A DNA stretch of 64,000 nucleotides, taken from positions 58,782,560-58,846,559 of the forward strand of contig OY987301.1 of the NCBI GenBank assembly GCA_963920635.1, given 5' to 3'. Positions 61,079-64,000 of this stretch are shown here, one piece after another. Position numbers and translations under genes: made by a program. Under the pieces are notes generated by a model. It saw only the letters and a program-made list of their open reading frames with translations. It had not been told where the DNA came from and searched no databases. Each line of letters opens with the position of its first letter. The stretch's first letter is position 1. The DNA is from Pseudeuparius sepicola. Taxonomy: Eukaryota; Arthropoda; Insecta; Coleoptera; Anthribidae.

Positions 61079-64000
61079 TTACGTCGCAAAGGAATTTTTT
61101 TTCGGAGCATGTCAACATTTTTGAAAATTGAGAAATTTTTTAGAAAAATTTTGAGGGCGGAATCGTTTTGTAGAACTCAATTTACGTCGCATAGGAATTT
61201 TTTTTCGGAGCATGTCAACATTTTTGAAAAATGAGAAATTTTTTAGAAAAATGTTGAGGGCGGAATCGTTTGTAGAACTCAATTTACGTCGCAAAGTAAT
61301 TTTTTTTTCGAGCATGTCAACGTTTTTGAAAATTGAAAAAGTGCGCTGGCCAGGCCCTCACAAATTTCTTAGAAAAATTTTGAGGGCGGAATCGTGTTGT
61401 AGAACTCAATTTACGTCGCATAGGAATTTTCTTTTCGGAGCATGTCAACATTTTTGAAAATTGAAAAGGTGCGCTGGCCAGGCACTTATAAATTTTATAG
61501 AAAAATTTTGAGGGCGGATTCGTGTTGTAGAACTCAATTTACGTCGCGTAGGAATTTTCTTTTCGGAGCATGTCAACATATTTGAAAATTAAAAAAGTGC
61601 GCTGGCCTGGAACTTAGAAATTTTTTAGAAAAATTTTGAGGGCGGAATCGTAGAACTCAATTTACGTCGCATAGTAATTTTTTTTTCGGAGCATGTCAAC
61701 ATTTTTGAAAATTGAAAAAGTGCGCTGGCCAGGCCCTCACAAATTTCTTAGAAAAATTTTGAGGGCGGAATCGTGTTGTAGAACTCAATTTACGTCGCAT
61801 AGGAATTTTCTTTTCGGAGCATGTCAACATTTTTGAAAATTGAAAAGGTGCGCTGGCCAGGCACTTATAAATTTTATAGAAAAATTTTGAGGGCGGATTC
61901 GTGTTGTAGAACTCAATTTACGTCGCGTAGGAATTTTCTTTTCGGAGCATGTCAACATATTTGAAAATTAAAAAAGTGCGCTGGCCTGGAACTTAGAAAT
62001 TTTTTAGAAAAATTTTGAGGGCGGAATCGTAGAACTCAATTTACGTCGCATAGGATTTTTTTTTCGGGGCATGTCAACATTTTTGAAAATTGAAAAAGTG
62101 CGCTGGCCAGGCCCTCACAAATTTCTTAGAAAAATTTTGAGGGCGGAATCGTGTTGTAGAACTCAATTTACGTCGCATAGGAATTTTTTTTCGGAGCATG
62201 TCAACATTTTTGAAAAATGAGAAATTTTTTAGAAAAATTTTGAGGGCGGAATCGTTTGTAGAACTCAATTTACGTCGCAAAGTAATTTTTTTTTCGAGCA
62301 TGTCAACGTTTTTGAAAATTGAAAAAGTGCGCTGGCCAGGCCCTCACAAATTTCTTAGAAAAATTTTGAGGGCGGAATCGTGTTGTAGAACTCAATTTAC
62401 GTCGCATAGGAATTTTCTTTTCGGAGCATGTCAACATTTTTGAAAATTGAAAAGGTGCGCTGGCCAGGCACTTATAAATTTTATAGAAAAATTTTGAGGG
62501 CGGATTCGTGTTGTAGAACTCAATTTACGTCGCGTAGGAATTTTCTTTTCGGAGCATGTCAACATATTTGAAAATTAAAAAAGTGCGCTGGCCTGGAACT
62601 TAGAAATTTTTTAGAAAAATTTTGAGGGCGGAATCGTAGAACTCAATTTACGTCGCATAGTAATTTTTTTTTCGGAGCATGTCAACATTTTTGAAAATTG
62701 AAAAAGTGCGCTGGCCAGGCCCTCACAAATTTCTTAGAAAAATTTTGAGGGCGGAATCGTTTTGTAGAACTCAATTTACGTCGCATAGGAATTTTTTTTC
62801 GGAGCATGTCAACATTTTTGAAAAATGAGAAATTTTTTAGAAAAATTTTGAGGGCGGAATCGTTTGTAGAACTCAATTTACGTCGCAAAGTAATTTTTTT
62901 TTCGAGCATGTCAACGTTTTTGAAAATTGAAAAAGTGCGCTGGCCAGGCCCTCACAAATTTCTTAGAAAAATTTTGAGGGCGGAATCGTGTTGTAGAACT
63001 CAATTTACGTCGCATAGGAATTTTCTTTTCGGAGCATGTCAACATTTTTGAAAATTGAAAAGGTGCGCTGGCCAGGCACTTATAAATTTTATAGAAAAAT
63101 TTTGAGGGCGGATTCGTGTTGTAGAACTCAATTTACGTCGCGTAGGAATTTTCTTTTCGGAGCATGTCAACATATTTGAAAATTAAAAAAGTGCGCTGGC
63201 CTGGAACTTAGAAATTTTTTAGAAAAATTTTGAGGGCGGAATCGTAGAACTCAATTTACGTCGCATAGTAATTTTTTTTTCGGAGCATGTCAACATTTTT
63301 GAAAATTGAAAAAGTGCGCTGGCCAGGCCCTCACAAATTTCTTAGAAAAATTTTGAGGGCGGAATCGTGTTGTAGAACTCAATTTACGTCGCATAGGAAT
63401 TTTCTTTTCGGAGCATGTCAACATTTTTGAAAATTGAAAAGGTGCGCTGGCCAGGCACTTATAAATTTTATAGAAAAATTTTGAGGGCGGATTCGTGTTG
63501 TAGAACTCAATTTACGTCGCGTAGGAATTTTCTTTTCGGAGCATGTCAACATATTTGAAAATTAAAAAAGTGCGCTGGCCTGGAACTTAGAAATTTTTTA
63601 GAAAAATTTGGAGCAGCGAAATCGTGTTGTAGAACTCAATTTACGTCGCATAGGATTTTTTTTTCGGGGCATGTCAACATTTTTGAAAATTGAAAAAGTG
63701 CGCTGGCCAGGCCCTCACAAATTTCTTAGAAAAATTTTGAGGGCGGAATCGTGTTGTAGAACTCAATTTACGTCGCATAGGAATTTTCTTTTCGGAGCAT
63801 GTCAACATTTTTGAAAATTGAAAAGGTGCGCTGGCCAGGCACTTATAAATTTTATAGAAAAATTTTGAGGGCGGATTCGTGTTGTAGAACTCAATTTACG
63901 TCGCGTAGGAATTTTCTTTTCGGAGCATGTCAACATATTTGAAAATTAAAAAAGTGCGCTGGCCTGGAACTTAGAAATTTTTTAGAAAAATTTTGAGGGC
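61079..64000. repeat. Short HOR tract, ~608/379-bp units, right copy
   Basis: Counterpart of 16101-19022 at a shift of 44978, with the same alternation of five- and three-monomer units and the same isolated A-type monomer near 63.6 kb. A T-to-G change at 61253 is private. Confidence 0.83.

Larger units (their letters stand above)
1..64000 (+). repeat. Satellite DNA array, ~128-bp monomer, whole window
   Basis: The motif CAATTTACGTCGCATAGG (and close variants) recurs about every 128 bases from end to end; early copies start at 91, 219, 347, 470 and 598. Every monomer has the same order of blocks: CAATTTACGTCGCATAGGAA, a T-run of about 8-11 bases or TTTTCTTTTCGG, GCATGTCAAC, an A/T block, a GC-rich core GTGCGCTGGCCAGGCAC, a second A/T block, GAGGGCGGAATCGTG and TAGAACT. 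All copies I read point the same way, with no inverted segment and no unique insert. Length variants of about 49, 102-104, 113 and 123 bp occur among the 128-bp units. Such arrays are known as centromeric, pericentromeric or subtelomeric satellites in eukaryotes; which applies here cannot be told from this window. Confidence 0.98.
56207..64000. repeat. Large segmental duplication DupB, right copy
   Basis: Near-identical counterpart of 11229-19022, running to the last base of the window. Together with the right copy of DupA it reproduces the whole left segment 1-19022, but separated by 17164 extra bases. If the duplication continues, sequence beyond 64000 should follow 19023 onward. Confidence 0.93.

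Noticed and set aside
1..64000. CRISPR array
   Set aside because: Repeats are contiguous and about 128 bp long, with no unique spacers and no cas genes.
1..64000. CENP-B box
   Set aside because: I looked for the TTCG....A..CGGG pattern; the CGGAGC/TTTTCGG region does not match its conserved positions.
1..64000. Telomeric repeats, transposon termini, tRNA or rRNA genes
   Set aside because: No TTAGGG- or TTAGG-type tandem runs, no unique insert with terminal repeats or target-site duplications, and no segment departing from the satellite that could encode an RNA gene.

Overview
The window is one uninterrupted satellite DNA array with no gene. From base 1 to 64000 it is built of head-to-tail copies of an AT-rich monomer of about 128 bp (a clean copy is 219-346; consensus about 36% G+C by hand count), roughly 500 copies, all in the same orientation. 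I see no unique sequence, transposon, RNA gene, telomere repeat or CRISPR array. Large satellite blocks with multi-scale higher-order repeats (HORs) are typical of eukaryotic centromeric, pericentromeric or subtelomeric heterochromatin. The taxon cannot be read from the sequence. CpG is not depleted, which suits a genome with little CpG methylation (many invertebrates) or a very young array, but this is inference.

Layout. Monomers fall into recognisable variants that cluster in domains. 'A' domains carry variants with CGGGGCATGTCAAC, GGAGCGACGG, GGAGCAGCG or GTGCGCAGGCC. 'B' domains carry variants with CGAAGCATGTCAAAA, GGATTATGTC, GGAGGCCGATATC, GCGCTGGCCCGG or GGCCTGGAAC. 'C' clusters hold short 102-104 bp monomers that lack the central GC-rich dyad. 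Order: A/C 1-11203; B 11229-16100; short mixed B/C HORs 16100-19022; B 19023-23615; A/C 23616-39775; A-to-B chimera 39776-40125; B 40126-41380; A 41381-44925; B 44926-48970; C then A 48971-55150; B 55151 to about 61.1 kb; mixed 61.1-64 kb.

HOR periods found by matching landmarks: about 2016-2021 bp (A/C), about 2785 bp (A), about 1515 bp (A), about 1258 bp (B), and about 608/379 bp (mixed B/C). Above these sit large recent duplications. Bases 1-11203 recur almost unchanged at 27815-39017 (shift 27814), and 11229-19022 recur at 56207-64000 (shift 44978). The whole left segment 1-19022 is therefore present again at 27815-64000, interrupted by 17164 extra bases. By eye these copies differ at only a handful of single bases.

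Short open frames exist on both strands, but they are translations of the monomer: 128 is not a multiple of 3 and the frames close after one and a half to two monomers. They are not annotated as genes. The points most worth a second look are the 17.2-kb presence/absence difference between two near-identical super-units, a GC-rich dyad in each monomer whose arms appear to change together, and length variants whose deletions fall on the dyads.
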